A stretch of DNA of 64,000 bases. It comes from Solenopsis invicta. Taxonomy: Eukaryota; Arthropoda; Insecta; Hymenoptera; Formicidae. The stretch's first letter is position 1, and each line of letters opens with the position of its first letter. Location of the stretch: NCBI RefSeq assembly GCF_016802725.1, contig NC_052670.1, positions 13,102,141 through 13,166,140 of the forward strand. Reading direction: 5' to 3'. The position numbers were made by a program, and so were the translations under genes. Shown here piece by piece: positions 21,620 to 33,800 of this stretch. The notes under the pieces are model-generated. The model did not search any database. It worked only from the letters and a program-made list of their open reading frames with translations, and was not told the DNA's origin.

Positions 21620-24600
21620 TTAACTACGTTTTGCCAGTAAAAACGATATATATCCAGTCGAAGTTTTTAGCACCTAAAAGTAATTACATTTATATTAACA
21701 TTACGAGCTAATATAAACAAGAACTTTTTTTAAGAGCAATAGTAACTTTTTTGCAAAAAGCGCAAACTTAAAGCATAAAGATTTTAAGTATTCTTACGTT
21801 GCAAAAAGTAGCCATTGTCAATGGAATAATTTTTCCTGCAGTAATGCAACAAGGATGGCGTGCTCGCATCATTAATAAAATAAGATTTCTTGCCTTTCTT
21901 GATTCCAGTTTGTACCATTCAAGATTGCACATTGCACGATATACTGTATTGCACTTAACAAATATATATACAAAAACATTAACGTATGTATTATTTAAAC
22001 ATAAATAAAAATCTAACTTTCAAAATTGTCAAAAAACTTAGCAACGTTTGCAAACGTTAACAACTAATGCAAGGCTAATGAGAGTATATAAGCGCGGAAG
22101 TGTTAGTGGAACGTAAGATATTATGAGAGTATATAAGCGCGGAAGTGTTAGTGGAACGCAAGATATTTTAATTTAAAAACTTATAAAGTTTATATAACTA
22201 ATAAACTTAAATGAAGATTTTTAAACTATAATCAAATAATTTGCGTGTTACTGACCACGGTTATTTTCTTTTATTAGGCCTGAATCATAGTTATGTTACA
22301 TGTTATTTCACAGAAAATTATTTTCAAAAAATAATTCGTAAAAATTAATTAAGATTTAAGTTATTTTTGACCAAAGAAAAATTATAATCGGCTTTAATTT
22401 TTATGAATTCGCATTGTTAATGTTGTAACAGGCTTTTATGAAATACATGAAACATATATAAATGAATGACATAATAAACTTTTAATAGTTTTTCTTGCAA
22501 GGAAGGTACGAAAGTATTATCTTCTGATTTTGACGAGCCTTTAATATTTTATAGTGCGTTTAATAGTTTTGTTGTAATTTAATATGTAATTTAATAAACT
22601 ACTAGTGTAGTTTAATATTTTATATCAAAATAAAGGACACGTATTTTTTTATACGTACCCGTTTTCACTTTTAGGAGGTGAAACACCCGTTTCTAAGAAA
22701 ATCAGCATTTTTTCTTTGAAGTGAATATCGTAACTGAAAGAAATAGGAAAAAATATTTGGCATGAAAGTTGAATGGCTTGAAGAATATAACAGTAATAAA
22801 AAGAATTTTTTTTTAATTTTTTATAAATTTTTGAAGAAAAGGTTTAAAAAAATCTTTTTATCATGTTATATGTTATAAAATATTTTTTAAACCACTCAAT
22901 TTTCATAAAGAACATTATCTCTATCTCTTATAATTTTAACGATATTTGCTTCGAAAGAAAAATACCGATTTTCTTCAAAATCGGGTGTTTTATTCTTTAA
23001 AAGTGAATACGAACATATATAAAAGAATATGTGTCCCTTATTTTGATCCGTAGTACAACATATTAAAAGCTTATCAAAATTGAAGGACTATTGTACTTCT
23101 ACAGGGTGTTTCAAAAATAGTTGGCTAAACTTTAAGAACATATGATATGGTTATTTTACTCACTGTAAAAATGAAAAAAGTTATATAAACATGCGTTAGG
23201 AAATGTTTCCTTTTCAAGTTATAAACATTTTTATTGACTTTACAGAAATTGCTAGAAATGATTTCCTTCCGCATCAATACATGTTTTGCATCGATGTCTC
23301 ATGGATTGTCGAAGACGTTTAAATATTCCCGAAGTATTTCGTATTTTTTCACACGCAGCGATAATACGATTCTGGATTACTTCCATAGTAGCAACAAGAG
23401 AATCATACACGAGAATCTTAAGATGGACCCAAGTAAAGTAAAAATCCAAAGAGATCAATCTAGAGAACGTGCAGACCAAGCGATGGGTTCTCTTCTACCA
23501 TCTATTGATGACGTCGTTGCGAAGCATGCATTGATGCGGAAGGAAATCATTTCCAACAATTTCTGTAAAATCAATAAAAAAATGTTTATAACTTGAGAAG
23601 GAAGCATTTCCGAACCCATGTTTATATGACCCTTTTTTCATTCTTACAATGAGTGAAATATACTCTTAAGGTTTGGCCAACTATTTTGTAAACACCTTAT
23701 ACACCTTTCTTTGTTAGTAATGTTATTAAATAAAATATGGCATTATGATTCCATCAAAATTATGAAGACTTTTTATTTGTTTTCCAAAATTCACTAATAA
23801 CTTCGTTACGAGATAAAAAAAGTAAATTTTTTAATTATTTATTCACATTATAAGTATAACTTAATTGCTATTACTTACTTGCTCCGATATAATTTCTCCT
23901 GCACCACAGTACAAAAAAGTATTCATCAATAAGGTAATAATAGCCATTATTGATATGTAGATTTTTGACATAACAACTTCATCCATTTCTCTGTCAATAA
24001 GAAATTAAAACGTATAAATTACAAAAAAATAAAGAAGTTATGAATGTGTATTAAAATATTTTTTCGTAATGTTTCACTAAATCTTACATTAGTAAACAGA
24101 ACCCGGTTAGACAAAATACAATAATAAAATGAAGTACCATTATTAACATCATTAAAGAGTATGTATTTTCGATATTATCCGCAAATCTATAAATATAAAA
24201 ATATTTAAGAAGATTATTATTTAAAAACCAATAAAACGATACGTACCCTTGTAGAAATTTTATATTTTTTGAACAGTTACTGGATAGTTATATTATTTTT
24301 GCTTAGTAATTGAGAAATAAAACTACTATACTAATTCCAATCAAAATGCAATGCTTTAAAAAATTTAAGCAATAACATTTATTTAGTTAAATGTTACTAC
24401 TGTTGTAATAAAAAGTATACCTGATTATACGTAAATGTGACGCTACGATGTTATTTAAAGTTTTGTTGAAACTCTTGTATAACATCAAATTAATTAAGCG
24501 GCATCTAAAGTTTTCTAATTGGCCACAAATGTGAAGAACTATTAGCACTAAAAAAATATCTGTAGACATATATGCAATAGCTAAAAACGAGAACGATATA

Positions 24601-25495
24601 GTTTGAATACAAAACATTAATTCAAACTGCGGACTCTTATCTGTATCATAAAAGTGATATGTTAAGAATGGTAACGACTTTTGCCGATCCGTGAGATTCA
24701 ATCCTGACATTATTTGTATGCCAAAAAGAGAGGGAATAGTAACTGTAAGAAGCCCTATTATCACGATAACGTATCCAACAACCATGATTAATCGTGCAGT
24801 TTGTGCTTGTTTTATCATCACGGTTCTCTCTATATTAGACTTAAATGCCATCCAATCTTCCGCCATCATGTTTATAATCGACAAAAGAACTAGTAAAAAA
24901 TATGAATAAAGCTTTATTATTAATGTATTAGAATTTTGAACTATTTATTATCAGAGGCATTCTATTAATTCCGGCATATATTATTATACACAAATAAGTA
25001 ATTTTTAGTTTCTGATTGTAAAACTTAATAAGTTTTTTATATAAATTATATTAAATAATTCTAGATATACCTGTTCGTTTCCACAGCATAATAACATATT
25101 TCAATGATGCTATTAATGGAGGTAGTGCAATACGTAAATTGTCTACTACCAATACCATATTGCCCCAAACTTGCAAAATCCCTTGTATAGTTGGCACATT
25201 GATAACAAATATTATTAAAATTAAAATAATGCTTACACGAAGATTCGGTAATAAGTTATTGAATTTGTCCTTTTTAGGCCATAAGCCAATTATTTCCAAA
25301 CCTAAGCGATGTATTTCAACAGCCCACATGAAATCTAATAATTTTTTATAAAGAAAAAGTCATAATAAGATAAAGATTATTGAACACAAAATTATAGTAA
25401 TTCATCTATTCAACAAGTAGATTACGCATACTAAAAATAATATGATGCAGTATTAGTGTATTACCTTTGTAACCTAAAGATTCCGTAATGTCCAT
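21620..25495 (-). CDS. OR-D: odorant receptor, complete, 394 aa
   Basis: Complete 7tm_6 receptor. Exons: 25495-25465 (MDITESLGYK), 25334-25071 (264 nt, two codons shorter after GLWPKKDK), 24889-24421, 24186-24088, 23990-23879, 21953-21798, 21673-21620 (1185 nt with TAA). Exon 3 starts VLLSIINMMAEDW, has the sequon NLT, and ends CGQLENFRCRL...HLRIIR. Exon 4 starts FADNIENTYSLMMLIM, exon 5 ends YCGAGEIISEQ, exon 6 contains CNTVYRAMCNLEWYKLES and ITAGKIIPLTMATFCN, and exon 7 reads VLKTSTGYISFLLAKRS. As in OR-B and OR-C, exon 4 lacks one base and exon 5 starts at TTGACAG|AGAAATGG, so the frame closes. Intron 3 is short (233 bp). Intron 5 (21954-23878) holds a mariner remnant, a foldback element and a 45-bp tandem duplication. 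An orphan first exon lies 0.9 kb upstream. Confidence 0.92.
22078..22167 (+). repeat. Perfect-spaced 45-bp tandem duplication with TATA-like core
   Basis: Two adjacent 45-bp copies (22078-22122 and 22123-22167) differ at one base (ACGTAAG versus ACGCAAG). Each contains GAGTATATAAGCGCGG followed by GTGTTAGTGG, which resembles a TATA box followed by an arthropod initiator. Lies in OR-D intron 5 on the opposite strand to the gene. Confidence 0.85.
22623..23050. mobile_element. Foldback element, about 430 bp, in OR-D intron 5
   Basis: Left arm ATCAAAATAAAGGACACGTA with a following AAACACCCGTTT... is mirrored by the right arm (reverse complement ATCAAAATAAGGGACACATA, AAACACCCGATTTTG). The arms are about 200 bp and imperfect. 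A second, truncated copy lies near 43888-44106. Confidence 0.7.
23102..23697 (-). mobile_element. Mariner-type element remnant with transposase tail
   Basis: Ends CAGGGTGTTTCAAAAATAGT and its inverted partner ACTATTTTGTAAACACCT, flanked by TA, with about 175-bp inverted repeats that include duplicated transposase-end sequence. The minus strand at about 23479-23252 encodes a transposase C-terminus: LKILVYDSLVATMEVIQNRI, IIAACEKIRNTSGIFKRLRQ, then CKTCIDAEGNHF. This is the end of a Tc1/mariner (DDE) transposase. The catalytic part is missing, so it is non-autonomous. Confidence 0.75.
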
Positions 25496-25541
25496 GGTCA
25501 AAATTAATGTGAAGAGTTGTCACGCTCTTTTCGTAATAAAT

Positions 25542-25624
25542 GTGAAGCGACATTCACCCTTCATCGAAAACTCCACACGTATGTTGAATGCGGCATTAAA
25601 TATTGAAAACGCTATCCCCAATTG
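25542..25624 (-). promoter_or_regulatory. Conserved proximal upstream block of OR-D
   Basis: Dyad GTGAATGTCGCTTCAC at 25557-25542, 47-62 bp upstream of the start codon. The half-sites are kept although the N6 centre differs. The second block (GGGGATAGCGTTTTCAATAT) lies at about 25624-25594. Confidence 0.5.
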
Positions 25625-25664
25625 ATTACAGCTGTTGGCACCCTAAGACGAAGTTTTACGAGCA

Positions 25665-26110
25665 TAGCATTATAGTCATAAAAATTGTTTATATCTAACC
25701 GTTTATATCTAGTAAAATGAGACAAGAGATGAAAAATATTGCATCGCAGTACATCATGATTATGCTGAACAAGTTTTTTCATACCTTCTATAGTTCTACT
25801 ATGTCCGCGTATTCTTCAAAGTGGTGAACAATGTTATAGCAATTTCAATAAAATTCTACATATCAAGCAGATGAATTCAGAAATAATTGTGCAGCCATAA
25901 AAACCGTTTATACCCAGTTCTATCTAATAAGACAAAAAATAAAAAATATTGCATCACAGTACATAAGCTTGTGGAATAAGTTTTTTTTTTGTAACGTCTA
26001 TAGTTCCATTATATCCGCGTTTTCTTCGAAGCGATAAATGATGTAATTGCATTTTTAATGGAGTTCTGCACGAGAATTCAGAAATGTTATAGTCAAAGGA
26101 AAAGATAATA
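25665..26110. repeat. Tandem duplication of the receptor upstream block (2 x ~220 bp)
   Basis: The stretch 25665-25885 and the stretch 25886-26110 are diverged copies of one another. Both run from a CATAAAAACCGTTTATA-like start through AAAAATATTGCATCGCAGTA to AATTCAGAAAT. Other genes of the array have this block once. Confidence 0.6.
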
Positions 26111-26392
26111 TGACATTATTGTATGTAATTTTTAAAAGTTATATTTGAAGCAATATACATATCTTTGTGTCAAACATTAGTGAAAACATTACATTCGTCG
26201 GAAACGTATCGAAATATGAATTTCAGAAATACTTATTGTTCGTATATTTTCCTTGTTAAATTGTTGATGTTTTCAAAAATATAAAAGTGTACGAAGTGAC
26301 AAAAACGGATTTAAATACAAATTACAATGACTCAATTATTAGATATATAGAACATATAATAAATAGGAATCAATAATATATAGAAATCATAC

Positions 26393-26423
26393 CTTTATAT
26401 CTTGATGATGCCGTAATGTTCAT
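26393..26423 (-). pseudogene. Orphan receptor first exon (relic or alternative exon of OR-D)
   Basis: A 31-nt exon-1 homologue reads MNITASSRYK plus one base and is followed by the donor G|GTATGA, exactly the length, phase and junction of the real first exons. The diverged upstream block is also present: the TTAATATTAAAATTACC-like element is at about 26547-26578. No exon 2 follows before OR-D's own exon 1. It could be the remnant of a lost gene. It could also be an alternative first exon, since splicing to OR-D exon 2 (25334) would be in frame. Confidence 0.6.
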
Positions 26424-26751
26424 GTCGAAGATTAACATGAAAAAGTTTGATCATTCTGTTCTTTCTACCAGATAATGTAAGACAATTATCGCGCATGCTT
26501 CTCCATATAAATAAAATATAAAAATCTGGAAACTTTGACCAACGCTGTATTAATATTAAAATTACCATTCTCAATTGATTATAATTGCTAGGAATGCAAA
26601 AAAGAAACTTTATAAACGTACAGTCATAAAAATTATTTACGCATTGAAAAGACAGAAAAAGTTACGAGAAATTAAAAATATAGCATTGCAACATATTTAA
26701 TGAATTAAAAATTTTATCATATTTTATCAATACATGTTTTGCACTTTAACC

Positions 26752-26967
26752 TTCTGCTACCGTGGTGAAATTTAGTCACGTACATAGCAAAGCGTCTGTG
26801 AGACTCCGAAAACGAAATATTGTTTTGATACGTTTTTTGTAATTATTCAATCTTTTGGTCCTAGAATTACATGCGTATTTGATTTAAATTAAATAATTTC
26901 TTTCAAAATTATAAGCTTTACAAAATTGAATCGGGTTTCACAGATGTCACCACGGTAGTAGAGTAAT
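26752..26967. mobile_element. Small TIR element near the orphan exon
   Basis: CTTCTGCTACCGTGGTGA on the left is mirrored by TCACCACGGTAGTAGAG on the right, about 215 bp apart, with AT-rich interior and no coding capacity. Confidence 0.6.
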
Positions 26968-27894
26968 CCATATTATATGTACATTTATTTCCAAAACAAT
27001 GTAAATGTAATTTTAAGGAGATTTTATTGTATACGGGCACATAGACTTTTGAATCTTATATTCATATTTTTAACTCACATTTATGAATAAAAAGTTAACT
27101 ATATGCTTAAAAGTATTTTATTAAAACTAAGTTAAGAATATTGGCCATTGAAGTCGAAAGACAAGATAATGTGACATAGAGTGATACTAAATGTATTTAT
27201 TTTTCAAAAATTTTTTTAAAAACTTAGTTATTGCCATAACAAACGAATGCAATATTACCTGTTTCATAATATTTTACAACTGTTCGTTATTCATGTTTTT
27301 TCCTTGGTGTCTTAAACAATATGAAATTGCAACTTTATTGCATGCAATAGCTTTCGATGATGCGGAAACATTTTTGCTACCAAATAACTAGTGTATTCTG
27401 TCATGTTTCCATACTTTGAGAATAGGAAAACCAGTCAATTTGAATCTTTCTTGAACATTGGAACAGGTAAAGATCTTATACTTGTATCAATACAAATGTA
27501 TTTAATACATTGATCTGTGTTAAAATGTAATTAACACAAAATGTTTATATCACAGAACATAATTTTATTCATGTATTAAAAGAAACTTTAAGTTACATTT
27601 TTGTTTGTTTCTTGACATTTAAACCCAAGCATGTCATACACTATCAAAAAATTTCTTTGGGGAGCAATAAAAATGTAGTCACACACGTTAGAAAATATAT
27701 TGATATATTAATTAAATATATTAATTTAATATATTAATTTAATATATTAATTTATATAATAAATAGCATATAATAATAAAAAGATTTATTTCAACTGTAA
27801 CAATTGTCATTGCAATATATACAATGATCGCAATTATTTAATTGCGTATACATTTATTTCTCTATTGGTAAAAATTAATATATCACCTCGCTTT
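26968..27894. other. Spacer between orphan exon region and OR-E
   Basis: No gene recognised. A short AT-rich repeat (period about 15 bp, TTAATTTAATATA) lies at about 27706-27768. The plus-strand frame at 27191-27391 has no recognisable features. The last 300 bp are the 3' flank of OR-E and resemble the flanks of OR-D and OR-F. Confidence 0.5.
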
Positions 27895-30800
27895 TCAACT
27901 ACGTTTCGCCATTAAAAACGATATATATCCAGATGATGTTTTTAATACCTAAAAATAATTACATTTTTATTTACGGACATTATAAACCAATAAAAAAAAA
28001 ACTTTTTGTGACAATGCTAACTTTCGTTCTCTGAAAAGAAGTAAAATTAAAACGTAAAGATTTTAAGTAATCTTACGCTGCAAAAAGTAGCCATTGTTAA
28101 TGGAATAATTTTTCCTGCAGTAATGCAAAAAGGATGACGTGTTCGTATCATTAATAAAATAAGATTTCTCCCATTTTTTGATTCCAATTTGTACCATTCA
28201 AGATTGTATATTTCACGATACACTGCATTGCACTTAAAGAATACATATATAAAAACTTATTAACATATTATTTTATCTAATATTATTTTTAAAAATTGAT
28301 TTTTAAAGATTAATTAAGATTAATTTATTTCTGATCAAAGAGAAAATTATAATCAACTTTTCTTTGTATGAATTGTCATTTTTGTTAATGTTGGATTTAT
28401 TCTTAGAACTCTCAGTAAACATACACGAATGTATAATATAATAAATTCAATAATTTTTTTAATATTAAATTATATTAAAGGTTTTTCAAAAATGACATTA
28501 TTCTATCAGAATTATGAAAACATTTAATTATTATTCCAAAATATACCAATAAATCAAATTATTTGCTATAAGATGAAAAAATTCAAATTTATAATTATTT
28601 ATATACATTATAATTTAATTACTATCACTTACTTGTTCCGTTATAAGTTCCCCTGCACCACAGTACATAAAAGTATTCATCAATAAGGCAATAAGCATCA
28701 TTATCGACAGGTAGATGTTTGACATAATAACTTTATTCATTTCTTTTTCAATTAGAAACTAAAACGCATAAATCAGAAAAAATACAAATGTTATGTATAT
28801 TAAAATATTTCTGGACATTAAAATATTTTTTCAAAATACTTTACTGAATCTTACAACAGTAAATAGAAACCCAGTTAGGCAAAATACAATAACAAAGTGA
28901 AGTACCATTATTAACATCATTAAAGAATATGTATTTTCGATGTTATCGGTAAATCTATAAAAATATTTAATAATGTTATTCCCTTTTAAAACCAATATAA
29001 TATGGAACATATCTAGTTTGTTTCTTGAGCAGTTACTGGACAGTTGTACCATGTCTGTTTACTGAGAAATAAAACTATTTGTTCCAATCAGTGTAACACT
29101 TTGCGTATGTTAACGCACACAAAAAATGGGCAAAATATGAACAAAAATCAGGAAAATACTCATTTGATTAATAAGTAAATCTGAGAGCCTGTCTATTAAT
29201 AAATATTAATTGATAATTAGGAAAATGACTACGCATATTTTGTAAAAATACTCTTAGACATCTGTACTTATTAATAAACAATCTTGCTTATTAATTCTTG
29301 TTTATTAATAAATGGACTAATTTAATAGTCCATGTATTGTCCTGTTTTTGTCCAGTAAATGGATTCAGATTTTGCGCATCTTTTATGCTCAATTATAGGC
29401 CAAGCGTCATATTTTGACTGATGCTAATTGTAAGTGCAGGAAGGAAGGAGAAAAGTTCTGTACTATTTTATCAAATTTTTAATTATCAAGATATTAATCG
29501 CTGTATTGAAAATCGCTAACTTAGTCCGATTCACTACCAAGCGCATGGCAAAATAATTTTTTAATTTTTTTGTTTTCCTCATCTTTATACATTATTTTCT
29601 ATACTTTATGAAGGATTTTTAAATCTGTAAATGCAATTAGAAGAAACGGCATGCACAAAAATTAATGTTTAGCCGTTAAAAAAGAACAGCTTTAGCATCC
29701 CCTTAAAGCGATGCTGGAGTAACGGTAAAACTCACTTGAATTGTTACTGCAGATCACTGCAGATTTTTCGTCAATGGAAAGTCGAGCGACTCGTGGTCTT
29801 CTTCTTAAAGGGGCCCTTGGAGAGACTCGTGGTCGCGCACGGGGCGAAGAGTAAGAGTAATGGGCTAGCGCTCTTTCTCAAACACATTCATCTGTCCTTG
29901 TTCTTCGACTTTAGCGCCATCTAATGCAATATCTCTCAACTACCATATTACCAAATTACTGCGCTGTTACTATTCAAATCACTTCTTCCGCACAACAATT
30001 TACACATGAAATTTCCGAAGTGGAAATTTTCTTATACTAAAGCTTTTAGGCTTCTGAAAGCACAGTATTGTTCCTTGTAATTTCCAAGGTGTTATATGCT
30101 TATTTTATACGTACAAAGTCTCAAATTTCTCTGCATAGCAAATGTTGACTAACGAAACTATATTTTTATAATAGTTTTTTTACATCAAATTGTGTTCACC
30201 ACCCTTCGTTATTGTCTGTACTTACATTTTGTAAGAGGATTTTGTCATCCGTGTCTTCAATAAAAAGATTTATCAATCGACGTATACAGATGACTTCAGC
30301 ATCGCTTTAAACGCCGGGACTGATGACGCCGCCAGATGGTCTTATCTCGACGTAGGCTTGGATTTGGCGGTAGACCGGACTAAGTCAGCGATTTTTAATA
30401 ATTAATATTTTGTTAACTATTGAGAGTTTTGTAAAATGGTAATGAACTTTTCTATTCAGTTTGATCCACTTTATCAATCTATAAAAAATAATCCGGTATT
30501 TACCAGACACTCTGTATATATATATTGTATACGTATACATATATACAGAGTGTCGCAAATCAAACACATTATTACTTTTGAGGAGATAGACAGGATTGAG
30601 ATCCTGTCCCAAACTACTTGCTTGGTTACTCGTGAGAATTTAGGAGAGATCAAAATAAACCAAAATGTCTTATACCGTTTTGTGATATTTTCAATAATTT
30701 TTAAGTTATTACTTATTAAAAGCGAACGAATGAAAGCACATGGAGAAAAAGCGCTTATCCGCCTGCGTCGTAACGGCCTCATGCTATCTTTCTTCTCTCT

Positions 30801-33800
30801 ACACATTACTCACCCATCGCCAAATATTGTTTTCTCTCCGCGAACTCTTATTCGTATGACTTTAATATTTAATAACTCGAAAATTATTACGAATATCGCA
30901 AAATGGTATACATTTTGGTTTATCTTGATTTCTTCTAAATCCTTACAAATGTTTATGTGAGTAGTTTGGGACACTCTGTATACACTGGGTATTAATGTTT
31001 ATTGCGTTTTTGAAATGTATACAGTTACAAAATTCTTGTAAAAAGTAATAAAAAACGTATTATTGTTACAATATGTTATTATTATAAATTGCATATGTAT
31101 TAAGATATACGACTGTATTCATAGTTCTTCCTTGAGAAACGAGGATTCCTTGTTGTCTGTTTTTGTCTCACGTACTACGTTTTACCGTATTCAAAACAAA
31201 AACTGACAGAAAGAAAATTATTTTTTAAGGAGGGACTATGAATACGAGTATTAGTATTAGTATTTGTATCAAACTGTACATAAAAAATTTTAAATGTATA
31301 TCTAAATTTAAAAAAAAATGAAAAAATTTTAACATGTACCGAAAAATTTCTTTTATTATATTTTCTACTGTTGTAAAATAAATTTATACCTGATCATACG
31401 TAAATGTGACGCAACGATGTTATTTAATATTTTGTTGAAATTCTTGCGTGATATCAAGTTAAATAATCGACATCTAAAGTTTTCTAACTGTCCACAAATG
31501 TGAAGAGCCATTAGTACTAAAAAAATATCTACAGACATATAAATAGTAGTTGAAACTAAGATTGCTATGGCATGAATGCAAAATGTCAATTCATACTGCG
31601 GACTCTTATTCGTATCATAGAAACGATATGCTGCCAATGGTAACAATTTGTGTTGATCCGTGAGATTTGTTTGTGATATTACTTGTATGCCAAAAAAGCA
31701 GGGTATGATCACTGTTAGACTTGCTGTTATCGCTACAACATATCCAATGATCATGATGAATCGTGCAGTTTGTGCCTGTTTTATCATCACGTCTCTCTCT
31801 GTATTCGATTTGAAAGCCGTCCAATCTTCCGCCATCATATTTATAATCGACAAGAGAACTTGGAAATATAAATAAAAGTTAATTGTTAATGTTCTAAAAT
31901 TTTGAACCATTTATTGTCAGAGCCATGTATATTATACATGGTGTCAAAAAATAACCTTTCATGCTCTCGTGGGTTGATGGAGTAAGTCATACTGAGAAGA
32001 AAAGTCTGTTACCATTTTTCATTATTCGCAATAGTTACCGAAATAAAAATTAGTAAAATTCGACACACGTACGTGCGCGGTTTCGCGTGTGTGGCAACCG
32101 AGCGCCAGCGCGCAGGCCGATGGACAATGCTGCTTTTTTCTCCTTACCGCGCCGCCACCCGTGACTGCCTTTAGCTTTGCTAATTTTTATCTCGGTAACT
32201 ATTGCGAATATTGGAAAATGGTAAAGGACTTTTCTTCTCAGTAAAACTTGCTCTATAAACCCACAAGAGCATGGAAGGTTATTTTCTGACACCTTGTATA
32301 TGTATATTATATGTATGTCATACATGTATATTACATTATAATAGAGTAAGAAGCTCAAAGTTTGCCCTTGTGCCTAATTTTGCCCCTCAGTTGATCTCAG
32401 CTTTGCTGCAGTTTGCTACAGACTATGAGAACTTTTACTAAAGGCGACTTTTACTAAAACTTTACTAGACAGCTATCAACATTACTATGAGCATTCGTTC
32501 ATTTTACTTTGAATTATACTGTTTTGTTTGTTTGCACATAGTGGAGTATATTTGCTAGTTTTCCAAGTCGAATTTTAGCGTCTAAAGTATATAATTTTAA
32601 CACTTGCTTATGCGCCTAAATGTCATATACTGTTTCTATTTTCTGATTCTGAAGTGACGATTTTATTTTGCCATACATAGAGAGCTATTAAAACAGAAAA
32701 TGACTTTCTTTCTAATTTTATCTTTCTACGTATCTTCAATTTTACTTTGCAGCGACATTAAAAACACATTCTTTCTTTTATGTCTGTGAAAATTGTAAAA
32801 ATTATAGGTTACTTTTTGAATATATTAGATAAATACTGGAGTTTTTAATTGGTGTTGTGAGTCATAAAATTTGAATTTTTGTTCTCTAATTTTAAATACA
32901 AAAAATTTTGAAAAAATCATAAATCTACTTTTATAAGTTCAGATAATATTTATAAAAATATTAAATATAATTGTCTTGATCTCTGCAAAAAAAGTAAATG
33001 TCAGAAGTTAAAGTTAAAAATATATGCAAAAATTGCAAAAATATTTTTTGCATATGACTTTAATCTCTGACATTTACATTTTTTGTAGAGGTCGAGATGA
33101 ATTATTTGTATATTTGGTATTTTTATAAATATTATCTGATTTGATAAAAGTTAACTTCCGATTTTTTCAAATTTTTTTATATTTAAAATTAGGGAGCGAA
33201 AATTGGAACACTTTTCGGAAAATGGAAAAACAATTATTTTCACATTTAATATTTTAGTGTGTAGACTTTTTTGAAATTTTAATTATATAGCTTTTGAACT
33301 ACAATTTCAAGGTAAATACATGATTTTTTTACAAATTACTATAATATGTTTATTAGTTTTTAAGTATTAAAATCAAAAGCTAAAAAATCTTGTGAGGGAG
33401 GGGAAGAGTCAAAATTTGAGCCATTTACCCTTAATTTTTTATTGATATGTTATTTAAATATTTATGCAATTCTAAAATTAATAAGAATAAGTTCCCACCT
33501 TACAATTAATTCCGACACATGTTGTTATATACATATATACAAATAAATAATTGCTAGTTTTCTTATAATTTAATATATTTAATAATGGATAAAATATCTC
33601 GAAATAATTGAATGAAGTAAAAGAATATAATTTTCTTACTTGTATTATTATATATAAAACATTTAGCTTTAATTAATAAATAATTCTAAATATACCTCTT
33701 TGTTTCCATAGCATAATAACGTATTTCATTGATGATATTAGCATAGGTAATGCAATACGTAAATTGTTTACTACCATTACCATGTTGCCCCAAACTTGCA

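Noticed and set aside
30436..30960. 174-codon plus-strand frame
   Set aside because: It runs across the inverted repeats of a TIR element and its neighbour, with no recognisable domain.
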